Shown here: one piece after another, positions 9,005 to 20,185 of the stretch | Layout: each line of letters opens with the position of its first letter | Numbering within the stretch: the stretch's first letter is position 1 | NCBI RefSeq assembly: GCF_002272245.1 | Contig: NZ_NPDD01000167.1 | Location: 17,828-81,827 of the forward strand | Source of the DNA: Bacillus sp. 7884-1 | Lineage (GTDB): Bacteria; Bacillota; Bacilli; Bacillales; Cytobacillaceae | Length of the DNA: 64,000 nt | Reading direction: 5' to 3' | Program-made: the position numbers and the translations under genes | Notes under the pieces: generated by a model | The model's database searches: none | The model's input: only the letters and a program-made list of their open reading frames with translations | Told to the model about the DNA's origin: nothing

Positions 9005-10338
9005 CAGTTAATAATTTATTTGAACCTACTCGATGTATTGGTTCTATAGAAGCAAGAGCTGAAGCGGAAAAGCTTAGAAATGGAATATCGACGGCAAGGA
9101 GCCGCCCTGTTTCATATTATATAGACCTGCTTGATGCGGTTGGGAAACTTTGGTCAGATCCCACTTTTCGCGCCTCAGTTCTACCTTTTCTAGCAACCGC
9201 TACAGGCCATTCACCCGAGCTCGTTGAATTAGAACTTGATACGGTCTGCAAATTCCTAAAGCAGGAGTACCTTTTTGCCATGGTGGATAGAGAGCTTGAA
9301 GATGGAAACATCCTCGACAATTGGATAAAGGTTCAAGGGATATTGTTGCGGCGACATCCTCGGGGGTTGATATTGCATAATTTGGCTGGTAATGCCTTAA
9401 TCGTTGCACCTCTTAGCATTACTTTTGGATTATTGACTAAAAATATTGCACTCATCAAAGTCCCATCTGATCAACCATTATTTTCAACGGCATTTGTCCG
9501 TTCTTTACTATCACTTGCACCAGAACTAAATAATGAGATATCTGTTCTACAATGGTCAGGTTCCGATCATGAAGTTTTTCAAACACTATTCCCTGTACTA
9601 GACGGAGCAATTCACTGGGGTGGAGAAAAATCTCAGCATGCTATATCTCTTCTGGCTTCAGAGTATGATGTGCCCTTACTCTCACATGGCCCTAAGTTTA
9701 GTTTTTCATATATAGATGGGCTGATGCAAAAGGATGTAACGGAGCTTGCAAAAAGAATTTCCATTGATATAGTGTTATGGGAGCAAAAAGCCTGTTCGTC
9801 ACCAAGGTTTATCCTGGTTCGTTCAGGGGATGATGGCGCAGACGCTCAAGCGTTGGCAGAGTCTCTTGCCATTTCCCTTAGTCAGGCTGATGTCAAATGG
9901 CCAGTTTCACGGACTGATATCGGAAAAAGTATACTTGTCGCAGCCCAACGACAGCAATATAGTCTTAAATATGGAATGAGTGGTCAAGGAAAAGTACTGG
10001 CTTCAAAAGATCCAAATGGCTGGACTGTGGTGATATCGAATACATTGCCAGACAATGCTGCCATCAATGCTTCAACAGGACGATTTATATTTGTCTGTCC
10101 CGTTTCCTCAAGCACAGAAGTACTCAATTATTTGAAGTCATACGACCGTCAACAGAGAAAGCTTCTTCAAGTAATGGCATACGAAGGAAAGGATATGAAC
10201 TTCTTGGATGCTGCCACATACCTTGGCGTATCACGAATATCACGGATTGGAGAAATGAGCTTTCCAGCACCTGGTGCCTCACACGATGGTGGATATAATC
10301 TAAGTGCCTTGACAACCATTCATTCTTGCCCAGAATAA
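9001..10338 (+). CDS. LuxC-like acyl-CoA/acyl-protein reductase
   Basis: A 445-residue member of the LuxC family, an NADPH-dependent reductase related to aldehyde dehydrogenases that releases an aldehyde from an enzyme-bound acyl thioester. The catalytic cysteine is Cys265 in WEQKACSSPR, the family hallmark. RHPRGLILHNLAGN (118-131) and the nucleotide-binding segment IALIKVPSDQP match the N-terminal Rossmann part. ATG 9001 overlaps the stop of the LuxE-like gene by four bases. Length is slightly below typical LuxC (about 480). With its partner it should reduce a free acid to an aldehyde at the cost of ATP and NADPH. The chain length or aromatic nature of the substrate cannot be read. Confidence 0.88.
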   Translation: MTVNNLFEPTRCIGSIEARAEAEKLRNGISTARSRPVSYYIDLLDAVGKLWSDPTFRASVLPFLATATGHSPELVELELDTVCKFLKQEYLFAMVDRELEDGNILDNWIKVQGILLRRHPRGLILHNLAGNALIVAPLSITFGLLTKNIALIKVPSDQPLFSTAFVRSLLSLAPELNNEISVLQWSGSDHEVFQTLFPVLDGAIHWGGEKSQHAISLLASEYDVPLLSHGPKFSFSYIDGLMQKDVTELAKRISIDIVLWEQKACSSPRFILVRSGDDGADAQALAESLAISLSQADVKWPVSRTDIGKSILVAAQRQQYSLKYGMSGQGKVLASKDPNGWTVVISNTLPDNAAINASTGRFIFVCPVSSSTEVLNYLKSYDRQQRKLLQVMAYEGKDMNFLDAATYLGVSRISRIGEMSFPAPGASHDGGYNLSALTTIHSCPE

Positions 10339-10489
10339 AGTTTATTCTCTACTTCTCTACTCCTAGTTTATAATCCAAATCCTAATGCTTTCTGACTTGA
10401 AAATCAAACGTCGAAATTAACCAGAGTTCCCCCTTCTGTTTTTCGTCCATAAAATAACATAATAAAAATAAAGCAGGGGAAAAACGATA

Positions 10490-10591
10490 ATGAGATTATT
10501 TATTAATAAAAATGAACATTCTGATATCTATAAAAATGATGAAAAAATTCTGAACCTATTCAAGTGTTTGTTCGGCATAATTCCTAAATAG
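10490..10591 (+). CDS. Possible 33-aa small protein
   Basis: ATG 10490 follows AGGGGA at 10475-10480 and opens a 33-codon frame (MRLFINKNEHSDIYKNDEK, then ILNLFKCLFGIIPK). It could be a real small peptide or the N-terminal stub of a lost gene. No family recognised. Confidence 0.25.
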   Translation: MRLFINKNEHSDIYKNDEKILNLFKCLFGIIPK

Positions 10592-10702
10592 AGCAAATGA
10601 ATGAGCAACAAAAAAACAACATGCCCTAGTAAACCAGCGCAGACCTGAGACTCATGTAAATGCGAGGTTTCAAAAAACTGTAGGCGAAATTTCGAAAAAA
10701 AA

Positions 10703-10737
10703 GAAAATCCCAGCCTTTCTTTAAGGCAGGGATTTTC
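10703..10737 (-). terminator. Chitinase terminator
   Basis: GAAAATCCCaGCCT pairs with AGGCaGGGATTTTC around a short loop. On the minus strand it is followed by a long T-rich run, and it lies 40 bases after the chitinase stop. Confidence 0.75.
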
Positions 10738-10776
10738 GACTTGTTAAAAGAGTTAATCGTTTTTTTATTAAATGCT

Positions 10777-12573
10777 TTACTTCAAATCATTATAAATCTT
10801 TGATAATAAAACTTTATTGGGATCTTGGCTAAGTTCCCACATCATAGCACCACCCAGGCCATTCGCCTTTATGAAGGAGGTTTTATATCCTATTGATTCT
10901 GTATCATCATAACTGATAAATTGAGATCCATTAAACAGCCATGGAACTTTGGAATCCGGTTCCCAGTAACGGATGAACCCATTTTTATTTACATAATTCG
11001 CTTCCAGTTCCGCATATCTGATAGCCGAACCACCGCCCATAAATGACTGATATAAACCATTATTCATATTCGTTACCTGGTTGTAGGCTCTGCCGTAGAA
11101 AGGAACTCCCATGATGAGTTTATTGGCAGGCACCACATTATTAAGAAAAATCCGGACTGCATCCTGTACACTCCACTCCCAGGAGAAGCCTGTCTCGGGA
11201 TCACGGTATAATGGAGCATTCATCCCTGTCATGATGTCCCAGGATCCGTGGATATCATACGTCATGAGCTGGATGTAATTCACATACTGGTGAATTAAGT
11301 TCAGTTCTGTATTTGCAGCATAGGTGCTGCCCGCTCCAGCTGCAATGGTTAACAAATACTCTTTCCCATCCTTTGCACTCTGAGCATCCATTGTTTCTCT
11401 TATTTTTTTTAAAAGAAGAGTAAAATTCTGCTTGTCCTCAGGACGGTTTATATTGTCTGCTTCTCCCCCGCCAACTGGATATTCCCAATCTAAATCAACT
11501 CCATCAAATCCATATTTCAAAATGAATTGCAGGCAGCTTTCAGCAAAGATCGTTCTGGATTGTTCCGTCAAGGCTACATCCGAGAACTTTTCGGACCATG
11601 TCCAGCCTCCCACAGAAATTAATGTTTTTAAATGAGGATATTGTTGTTTGAGCTTTGTTAATTGATAAAAATTTCCCTTGTAAGGCTGTTCGGTCGTATC
11701 TCCTGGAAAGTTTTTTTCAACATCTGCCCACGAGTCCCCTAATGCAATTTTCCCATCTGAAGAAATGTTGGCAAATGCATAGTTTATATGGGTAAGTTTA
11801 CTTGCATCAATATCGGCTGCCTGAAAATTTGAATAAGTGGACCAGCCGGTAAAATATCCGACTCTTTTATAGGCGGTTGGTTCAGGGGTAACTGTATTTC
11901 TTACAATGACCGTTTTGGAAACCTGCGCACTTTGATTGGCAGTATCGTAAACGATTACCTTTAATGTTTGACTGCCATCCGGCACCCATGGGTCGGTGGC
12001 CCAATTCATACTATATGGTGCTGCAGTTCGAGTTCCAATTAAATACCCGCCATTATTGCTGTAAAACTCTACCTTGCTTATTCCTTTATCATCACTTGCA
12101 TCAACAGACAATGTAACCGTTCCACTTATAGTCTGGCCATCACTCGCAATAGGAGAAACCTGAAAGCTGCTTACTTGGGGTGGCTGATCGACTGCCGGTG
12201 CGGAAGTGGTAACATTTATCGCATTACTTGGATCAGAAACATTTCCACTTGCATCCCGCGCTTTTATGAAAAAACTATAAGACGTATTGGAACTTAAATT
12301 CCCCACTGTATATGAGGTTGAGGAAGTATTTCCGATATAGATATTATTTTTGTAAACATCATAACCTTTAACCCCAATATTATCCGTAGAGCTAGTCCAA
12401 GTTAATGAAACAGTCGAAGCAGTAATTCCTGCTGTCTTCAAATTAGTTGGTGCAGTTGGTGCATTTCGATCCCTTTTTGCGGCTTCACTGACAGTGAAAT
12501 TACTGGTAAGGCTGAGAAACACTAAAAAGAAAACAGTAAAGATTTTAAAGCAGTTTTGTAATCGTGGATTCAT
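10777..12573 (-). CDS. Secreted GH18 chitinase with FN3 and Ig-like domains
   Basis: A 598-residue secreted endochitinase. Residues 1-32 form a signal peptide (ending VSEAA). A fibronectin type III domain spans about 38-125, an Ig-like domain about 130-226, and the GH18 barrel about 235-598. The GH18 signature FDGVDLDWE at 356-364 gives Glu364 as the proton donor, and SVGGWTWSE (320-328) is the second family block. It hydrolyses beta-1,4 links of chitin outside the cell. It ends 40 bases before a strong terminator and is monocistronic. Its 5' leader can fold into a hairpin reaching the binding site (12589-12631). With the M4 protease and GH20 hexosaminidase in this window it suits fungal or arthropod biomass. 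Confidence 0.95.
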   Translation of the reverse strand: MNPRLQNCFKIFTVFFLVFLSLTSNFTVSEAAKRDRNAPTAPTNLKTAGITASTVSLTWTSSTDNIGVKGYDVYKNNIYIGNTSSTSYTVGNLSSNTSYSFFIKARDASGNVSDPSNAINVTTSAPAVDQPPQVSSFQVSPIASDGQTISGTVTLSVDASDDKGISKVEFYSNNGGYLIGTRTAAPYSMNWATDPWVPDGSQTLKVIVYDTANQSAQVSKTVIVRNTVTPEPTAYKRVGYFTGWSTYSNFQAADIDASKLTHINYAFANISSDGKIALGDSWADVEKNFPGDTTEQPYKGNFYQLTKLKQQYPHLKTLISVGGWTWSEKFSDVALTEQSRTIFAESCLQFILKYGFDGVDLDWEYPVGGGEADNINRPEDKQNFTLLLKKIRETMDAQSAKDGKEYLLTIAAGAGSTYAANTELNLIHQYVNYIQLMTYDIHGSWDIMTGMNAPLYRDPETGFSWEWSVQDAVRIFLNNVVPANKLIMGVPFYGRAYNQVTNMNNGLYQSFMGGGSAIRYAELEANYVNKNGFIRYWEPDSKVPWLFNGSQFISYDDTESIGYKTSFIKANGLGGAMMWELSQDPNKVLLSKIYNDLK

Positions 12574-12588
12574 GGCAATTCCTGCCTC

Positions 12589-12631
12589 TCCTATTAAAAT
12601 AGCAAACTATGTTTACTTAATTTTAATAGGA
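12589..12631 (-). promoter_or_regulatory. Leader hairpin at the chitinase ribosome binding site
   Basis: A perfect 12-bp inverted repeat (TCCTATTAAAAT at 12589-12600 and its complement at 12620-12631) lies in the chitinase leader. On the minus strand the 3' arm ends ...TAGGA and runs directly into GAGGCAGGAATTGCCATG, so part of the ribosome binding site lies in the stem. There is no T-run, so a terminator is less likely. Confidence 0.45.
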
Positions 12632-12707
12632 GGAAAAAGGATAATGTAGTGGCAAATAGTAGCAAATTTTAGTCTATTCCCAAATAAGCTGATAAAAGGG
12701 CTACACA

Positions 12708-12824
12708 CTAATAGGAAACTGTTGTTTGTTCAAAACGGAAAAAATCATCCTCTTCCTGATAGAGTAACCAATCCTTATAAAAAGACTCTAATTTATCAAG
12801 TTCCTTATCTTTAGAATTTCTCAT
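12708..12824 (-). CDS. Possible 38-aa small protein
   Basis: Frame from ATG 12824: MRNSKDKELDKLESFYKDWL then LYQEEDDFFRFEQTTVSY and a stop. The acidic, aromatic, helical composition looks like a genuine small protein. The upstream sequence has only GGGTAGA as a weak binding site. No family recognised; it may be a remnant. Confidence 0.35.
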   Translation of the reverse strand: MRNSKDKELDKLESFYKDWLLYQEEDDFFRFEQTTVSY

Positions 12825-13194
12825 AGCAATCTACCCAATTAATACTTGGACAGACTTTTTCTAATAGTTTCATCCCGTTTTTTGGATATAACATTTCTGC
12901 TTCATATAATTAAGCTGGTTTGTTCATAGTCTACTATTTTTTTCCTATAGATACTTGGTACATCAACATTAATAGTATATGTATCATTTTCAGTATTAAC
13001 GCCATCGACAGTATAATTGACATCCTTAGAGGAAATTCATACATCATTCTCGTATTTAATTACTTCAATAAATTTCCATATTTATTCAACCAAAACCTTA
13101 TCATCTCAAAAAAATCCATTCTAAATATATTCAATACTATTGGTTATTTTTCTATTAAAATCATAATTATTGTAGCTAATTGTCGATAAAAATA

Positions 13195-13222
13195 AAACTA
13201 TTCAAAATTTTGAAAATAGTTT
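13195..13222. promoter_or_regulatory. Inverted repeat upstream of the neutral protease
   Basis: AAACTATTcAAAA and TTTTgAAAATAGTTT form a nearly perfect 28-base palindrome about 90 bases before the protease start. It could be an operator or a hairpin. The 490-base gap 12825-13313 holds nothing else I can support; it is very AT-rich. Confidence 0.4.
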
Positions 13223-13283
13223 AAACTAAATTTGAACATGTCATGATAGGTTTCGTTATCGCTATATGTTCACAAAATTATAA

Positions 13284-14987
<1,704 letters not shown>

Positions 14988-15039
14988 CTAGTATCATAGA
15001 ATCGCAATAAGGGAAACCCTTCCCATCTAGTTGTAAAGT

Positions 15040-15150
15040 AGAGAACTGATTTCAAAGAGGTAGCTTACGCTATCTCTTTTAATTTCAGTTCCCCCTCATC
15101 AAACCGTACGTGAAGTTTTCCCTCTTAAAGCTTTCCGATGTTCTTCTTAC
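15040..15150 (-). mobile_element. Possible group II intron relic
   Basis: The minus strand reads AAGAGGGAAAACTTCACG, TACGGTTTGATGAGGGG, then a hairpin with AAAGAGATAGC/GCTACCTCTTT and CTCTACTTTAC. This series is common in bacterial group II introns next to the intron-encoded protein. No reverse transcriptase frame and no domain V were found here, so only a fragment remains. Confidence 0.35.
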
Positions 15151-15235
15151 TTAAGCTAAAAAAAGGATACTCTGCTAGAAGAAATACAGTTGAGTAGTTT
15201 GCTAATACAATAGAAATTAGAAGGGAAAGGTTAAA

Positions 15236-16028
15236 ATGATTGTTGATTGCCATTTTCATGTGGATGAAAAATTTTGACACTAGAAAAAATGGTAGAGGGT
15301 ATGGATAAAAATGATGTAACTAAAACAGTGCTAATTGCCCCTATGAATGAAACAATGTTTGAAATAGAGAGCGCTTTTCAACATCATTTACAACGCTTGT
15401 TCCGTTTTCTAATACTTCATGCACCTCAAATTGGACTTAAAATTTATGATGGTCTAGTAAAAGATGGCTATTTGAAACTTTATGGCAATTCATACAAGAT
15501 TTATCCTAAGCCAAGCAATTGTTTTGTTGCTACTGCAATTGCTAGATTTCCAGACCGGTTTCTAGGCTGGATAGCAGTGAACCCTTTGATTCCCGGATCT
15601 ATGGAAGAAGTAGAATTCTATCTTAATAACCCAAGTTTTATTGGGGTGAAAGCTCATCCGTTCATGCATCAATATAGTATTAAAGCAATTGATCCTATTG
15701 CGGCTTTGTGTGAATCAAAGGCATACCTATGATTATTCATCTATCTTCAGAACCTGATTCTTATCAATATTTACCCGAAAACTACCCCAAACTTAAATTA
15801 ATTTATGCTCATGCAGGTCTTCCTTTTTGGAAAAAACTATGGAAATACGTTAAGGATCAACCAAATGTATTTGTTGACACATCAAGTGATTATCTAAATC
15901 GATCGATTGTAAAGATGGCTGTTGAATCTTTAGGTTATCGTAAGGTTCTTTGGATTGATTCACTTCAAATTCCTGATAACCAAAAGGAATATATTCTGGG
16001 GCAAAACTTTTTAGGATTAATTGATTGA
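15236..16028 (+). pseudogene. Amidohydrolase (TIM-barrel, COG2159-like), broken
   Basis: ATG 15236 behind AAGGGAAAGG starts MIVDCHFHVDEK, the metal-binding HxH start of amidohydrolase-2 proteins. A one-base loss in the A/T run at about 15269 causes a stop; the frame resumes with ILTLEKMVEGMDKND. A second one-base loss near 15719 breaks SKGIPMIIHLSSEP, after which the frame continues through LIYAHAGLPFW. Near 15950 the VLWGTD-type metal-ligand segment is deleted (VLW joins IDSLQIPDNQKEYIL). The family hydrolyses or decarboxylates ring or amide substrates. It is dead here because of two shifts and a lost active-site segment. Confidence 0.8.
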
Positions 16029-16151
16029 TAAAATGATTCCTATTTAACAAAGAACCTGATAAATATGTCAAACCTACAAAAAAATTAATTACTATATATC
16101 ACTCTTTTAAAATATACATCTAAAGTCTTTTACAAGGAAGGAGTGAAGGAA

Positions 16152-17020
16152 TTGGTAAATAAATTAAAAAGTATGTCTTTTTCCTTACTGGGTCCCTTAA
16201 CTGAATTTCGAAATAATCCTTTGAAGCTAATGGATTCATTAAGGATATTAAATGAAGATAAAGCAATCATAAGATTTGCAAATATAAAAATACATGTTCT
16301 GTTTCATCCCGAATTAATTAAAGAAGTTCTGGTTACTAAGCAAAAGTCATTTCAAAAATCTACAATATTTGCTGGTTTAAAAATAATCATTGGCGATGGA
16401 TTATTAACAAGCGAGAACCCAAAAAATCGAAAACAAAGAAAACTCATTCAGCCATCTTTTACTCGAAGCCATTTACTATCTGTCTTTATTTATTAGCTCA
16501 ACATCCAGATGAGCAAACGAAAGTCATTAATGAGATTAGTGAAATAGTAGGAGACAGAAGCGTTCAATTTACAGATTTAACTTCATTAAAATATACACAA
16601 TCGACAATATTGGAGACCTTGAGAATATATCCACCAGCTTGGATTATAGCTCGTGAAGCAGCTGAAGACACTGACCTGATGGGTTATAAAATAAATAAAG
16701 GGGAACACATCTTTATTTCTCAATATGTAACACATAGGGATGAAAAGTATTACAAAGATGCACATGTATTTAAACCTAATCGTTTTGAGAATGGTAGACC
16801 AATCGATGTTCATGAATATGCGTATTTTCCTTTTGGCGGTGGATCTCGTATTTGCATCGGAAATCATTTTGCCTTAATGGAAGCGACGATGATCCTCGTA
16901 ACCATCTTGCAGAAATATAAAGTACTACTGCCTTCAGAATCAAAGGAAGTTGAATTAGCTCCATTAATTACTTTACGACCGAAAAATGGGATTAAATTAC
17001 GGATTCAAAGGAGATTGTAA
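16152..17020 (+). pseudogene. Cytochrome P450 with large internal deletion
   Basis: The N-terminal part (to RKLIQPSFTRSHLLS, the C-helix region) stops at 16496. The C-terminal part resumes in another frame from LYLLAQHPDEQ at about 16480. About 150 residues between them are deleted, including the oxygen-binding I-helix. The remainder is well preserved: ETLRIYPP contains the ExxR motif, and FPFGGGSRICIGNHFA carries the haem cysteine. TTG 16152 behind AAGGAAGGAG is the likely start; a GTG at 16143 is too close to the site. It lies 120 bases after the amidohydrolase relic, and both may have belonged to one oxidative pathway. Confidence 0.9.
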
Positions 17021-17104
17021 CGTGCTAAGGAATTTCATCCCGCAGATTTATAAGCTGCTAAACTAACGAAGAGCTTCTATTTCAGCTTTTGTGTTAATTC
17101 GTAA

Positions 17105-18438
17105 TTATGCTGCTTTCTTTTCAATCGTACCCTCATTAAATTTTGTTTTCACAAAAATGCTTCCTATTTTGTAACCAATTAAACCAGGAATCACCCATCC
17201 GAAGTCCATATATTGCAAAGGAACAATTGATAATAATTCTGAAAATGAATCATTTAAAAATGTAGAATTAATGATTTCCAATAAGCTAAATAACCCAACT
17301 AGGCCGACTGTCATGACATAAACTGGTCGTTGATTAAAAGGTAATCTATCATGTAAAGACCTAAAATAATTAAGGTAATGGCCATTGGATACACTAAGCC
17401 CAATATCGGGACAGATACTTTTAAGATTTGAGATAAACCAAGATTTGCTACAAAACCGCTGATCAAACATACAAGGATTGCCCATTTTATATAAGGTAAT
17501 TTAGGGAAAACACTTGAAAAATATTGTGCACATGATGTAATTAATCCTATAGAAACACTTAAATAGGCTAAAGTATAAATTAATCCTAAAACAATCGTAC
17601 CACTCTGTCCAAACAATTGATGTAGTACAGAACTTAATACAATTGCCCCATTATCTACATTACCTGATATCGAAGCTGAAGCTCCTAGGTATACAATAAT
17701 TAAATAACAAAAAGTTAAAAGTAGACTACATACAATTCCAAATATCGCTAAATACTTAACTTGTAATGTTTGATTGTTTATTTTTTTACTTCTAAAAATA
17801 TTGGTAAATATAATTCCATAAATTAATGCACCAATTGCATCCATTGTTTGATATCCATCTAAAAATCCTTGTGAGATTGGATTTTCTTTATAAGATAAAG
17901 AAGCCTCTTTAAAGCTAGATAAATCAGTAAACAAGGCTTTAATAAAAACAATAATGATTAATATTAATAAAGAAGGTGTTAAAATTTTCCCCAATCTGTC
18001 TACTAATTTAGATGGCGATTTTGCGAACCAAAAAACGATACTAAAAAATACAACTGTATAAACCAAAAGTCCGATCGGTGAAGACTCAATTGTATTTGGT
18101 AAATAGAGCTTAACTCCCATTTCATAAGCAAGACTGCCTGCACGCGGAATGGCAAGTCCCTGTCCTATTGATATAAAAATTGCCATTGGAAAAAGCAAAG
18201 CAAAAGTAGGATTAACCCTATTTACTAAAGTATCGAATGATCCTGATTTAGCAACAGCAATAAAAGCTAATACAGCGAGACCCGCATCTGAAATAATAAA
18301 TCCAATAACCGCTTGCCATACATTTTCTCCAGCAGCTGCTCCCAAATATGCTGGAAAAATTAAATTTCCTGCACCAAATAACATTGAAAATAACATAAAG
18401 CCAATAAACATGATTTCTTTATTAGTTAATTTATTCAA
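17105..18438 (-). pseudogene. brnQ: Branched-chain amino acid transporter BrnQ-like, frameshifted
   Basis: An LIVCS-family sodium-coupled importer of Leu/Ile/Val with about 12 membrane helices. From TTG 18438 (GAGGTGAATTA upstream) the product is typical (FMLFSMLFGAGNLIFPAYLG at residues 13-32) up to about residue 362. There the frame changes near 17335-17345: GLYMIDYLL ends in a stop at 17311, while the true continuation LPFNQRPVYVMTVGLVGLFS runs in another frame to 17105. The two parts add up to about 445 residues, the normal length, so only one small indel is present. The last three helices are lost from the in-frame product. No T-box leader was seen upstream. Confidence 0.85.
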
Positions 18439-18670
18439 TTAATTCACCTCAACCTAAAATTGTTATATTAAAATATTTTTTATTCCATCAAATTTCCATT
18501 CAATTTAGGGTTAAATATGAAAAAGTACTAATATATTTCACTAAATTAGAAAGAGTTTCCTTATTAATCAACCTAAAAAAGTGATACGGAAATTTTTATC
18601 ACCTCTAAAATCATTGTTTCATCTCTGGTATTCAAAAATTTTGTGACTTGAACTTTTGCCTAAAGAGAAC

Positions 18671-18709
18671 AAAAGCACAACTAGCTGAAAAATCACTAGT
18701 TGTGCTTTT
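18671..18709. terminator. Bidirectional terminator
   Basis: A perfect 14-bp stem (AAAAGCACAACTAG at 18671-18684, complement at 18696-18709) with an 11-base loop and flanking A/T tracts. It closes the carboxypeptidase gene on the minus strand. The 229 bases between it and brnQ hold no gene. Confidence 0.75.
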
Positions 18710-18766
18710 TGTCCGCAAAACTTCCGACTGACTTCTTTTAGAAATATTCTTATGGCTCAAGAAAAT

Positions 18767-19579
18767 TTACTTAAGAACAGGGAAAATTCCGAAATACTCT
18801 TCTAATGTCAAACCACGAGCCTTCATATCTTTTGAAATTCCTGTACCTACATAGCGAATATGCCAAGGTTCATATTTGTAACCAGTAATGTATTCTTTCC
18901 CTTTCGGATATCGTATAATATACCCGAAATTAGCACTATTTTTATCTAACCATTTTGCTTCCTTTGTATCTGCAAAACAAGAAGACACTGCACAATATCC
19001 ATTGCTCCCACTTACGTCTATTGCTAAACCCGTTTGGTGTTCGCTTGTACCAGGAATAGCACTGTATGTTCTCGCCTTTTCATAGCCGTCCCTTTTTACA
19101 TAATAATTAAATACTGAAGCTTGTGTAGCATAAGAACGATATCCTGATGCACCGCTTAAATAAATTCCTTCCTTTTTAGCAGCTGCAAACATTTTTTCTA
19201 ATGCAATCGCCGCTTCTTTTCGCATTTTACGTTTGTCTATATACTCTTTAAATATGAAAGAGACTTTAGGAAAAACTAAATCTGTAGGAATATATGTATG
19301 GGGCAGATATATTTTTTTGTTCACAAAAACAGCAATTGACTCTGGATATTTCGTAGTAGTTACCACTTTCCCATCTGGCGTTCTTTCCTGTGTCGTATAA
19401 GAGGCTTTTGTTATTTGAGCTTGATTAGAATGTGGAACATTGACAAGCGGTGTCAAAGATTCATTTTTCTTGCTTTGCATATTTTTAGATAAATTTGATT
19501 CATTCGATTCTCTGCCACAACCAACGACAGCTATCAAAAATAAGAAAACGAACCATACTCTTACATTTTTTTTTACCAT
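18767..19579 (-). CDS. Lipoprotein D,D-carboxypeptidase, VanY/M15B type
   Basis: A 270-residue zinc peptidase that trims the terminal D-Ala of peptidoglycan stem peptides. The signal peptide ends in a lipobox with Cys21 (IAVVGC), so the protein is anchored on the outer face of the membrane. A linker (about 22-105) precedes the VanY domain. The zinc motif SxHxxGxAxD is SEHQTGLAID (His181, Asp188), and ExxH is EPWH with His240 as third ligand; SGASGYRSY lies at 142-150. Length and motifs are normal. It is monocistronic with its own terminator. No vancomycin-resistance genes are adjacent, so cell-wall turnover is the likely role. Confidence 0.93.
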   Translation of the reverse strand: MVKKNVRVWFVFLFLIAVVGCGRESNESNLSKNMQSKKNESLTPLVNVPHSNQAQITKASYTTQERTPDGKVVTTTKYPESIAVFVNKKIYLPHTYIPTDLVFPKVSFIFKEYIDKRKMRKEAAIALEKMFAAAKKEGIYLSGASGYRSYATQASVFNYYVKRDGYEKARTYSAIPGTSEHQTGLAIDVSGSNGYCAVSSCFADTKEAKWLDKNSANFGYIIRYPKGKEYITGYKYEPWHIRYVGTGISKDMKARGLTLEEYFGIFPVLK

Positions 19580-19708
19580 GAAACACTACTCCTTCAACAA
19601 ATAATCAATACGAACAGTCAAAACCATAAATGTGTTTATAAAAATTTAAATTATTAATATTAAGGTTTGTAACTAAATTAAGATCTATACGTATTCAAGA
19701 AGAGGTGT

Positions 19709-19876
19709 ATGAAATTTTACGATTTGTTTAATAAGAAATTAATTCCTCTATACGGCATGTATAAAGTAAATAAAGATATGGTTTTCCGTGAGCACACCAA
19801 TCCTTCCGGCCTGTGGACAAAAGAAAAACCAATCACCGGTTTAACAGGATTGGCTGGTTGCAATAATTTAATTTAA
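19709..19876 (+). CDS. Unrecognised 55-aa fragment or small protein
   Basis: ATG 19709 follows AAGAAGAGGTGT and opens MKFYDLFNKKLIPLYGMY, then KVNKDMVFREHTNPSGLWTK and a glycine-rich end. The composition is protein-like. The abrupt end suggests the N-terminal remnant of a longer enzyme. I cannot name the family. Confidence 0.4.
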   Translation: MKFYDLFNKKLIPLYGMYKVNKDMVFREHTNPSGLWTKEKPITGLTGLAGCNNLI

Positions 19877-19932
19877 GACACAATGGCTATAGAAAATAAT
19901 GTATATGGAAATAATTTCTAAAACGGTGCTAT

Positions 19933-20064
19933 TTATTGTACGGTTCCCCGCGGATTATCTAAATAAGATTTCTGTAACAAATTGTTATTTTTTAAGGACA
20001 TATAGAATTTTGTTGCCTCATCAGCTTCTTTGTCGAACCATAAGTGGGGAATTATCTTTTGCAT
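19933..20064 (-). pseudogene. PhnB-like VOC protein, N-terminal relic
   Basis: Behind a good AAGGAGGAAATTAT site, ATG 20064 opens MQKIIPHLWFDKEADEATKF and YMSLKNN, the typical start of PhnB/3-demethylubiquinone methyltransferase-like VOC proteins. The frame stops after 43 codons; the second half with the paired metal-binding motif is gone. It is a stub of a glyoxalase-fold protein. Confidence 0.65.
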
Positions 20065-20185
20065 ATAATTTCCTCCTTAGAAATAAAACCCTAATTCTGT
20101 TGCAGTTCTTAATCTTTCGCGATTTACTATAGAGAAAATGTTACCTACCATTACTATATATATATTGTTTATATCTAGGCGTTAT

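Noticed and set aside
7412..10338. Complete bioluminescence operon
   Set aside because: Only LuxE-like and LuxC-like proteins are present; no LuxA, LuxB or LuxD frame was found within the window.
12920..13189. 89-codon plus-strand frame rich in Ile/Asn/Phe
   Set aside because: Composition follows AT content; there is no binding site and no recognisable motif.
18440..18670. T-box leader for brnQ
   Set aside because: No T-box sequence, specifier loop or antiterminator was recognised upstream of the gene.
18767..19579. Vancomycin resistance cluster
   Set aside because: VanY-type peptidases are common in Bacillaceae; no vanH, vanA/B/D ligase, vanX or vanRS genes are adjacent.
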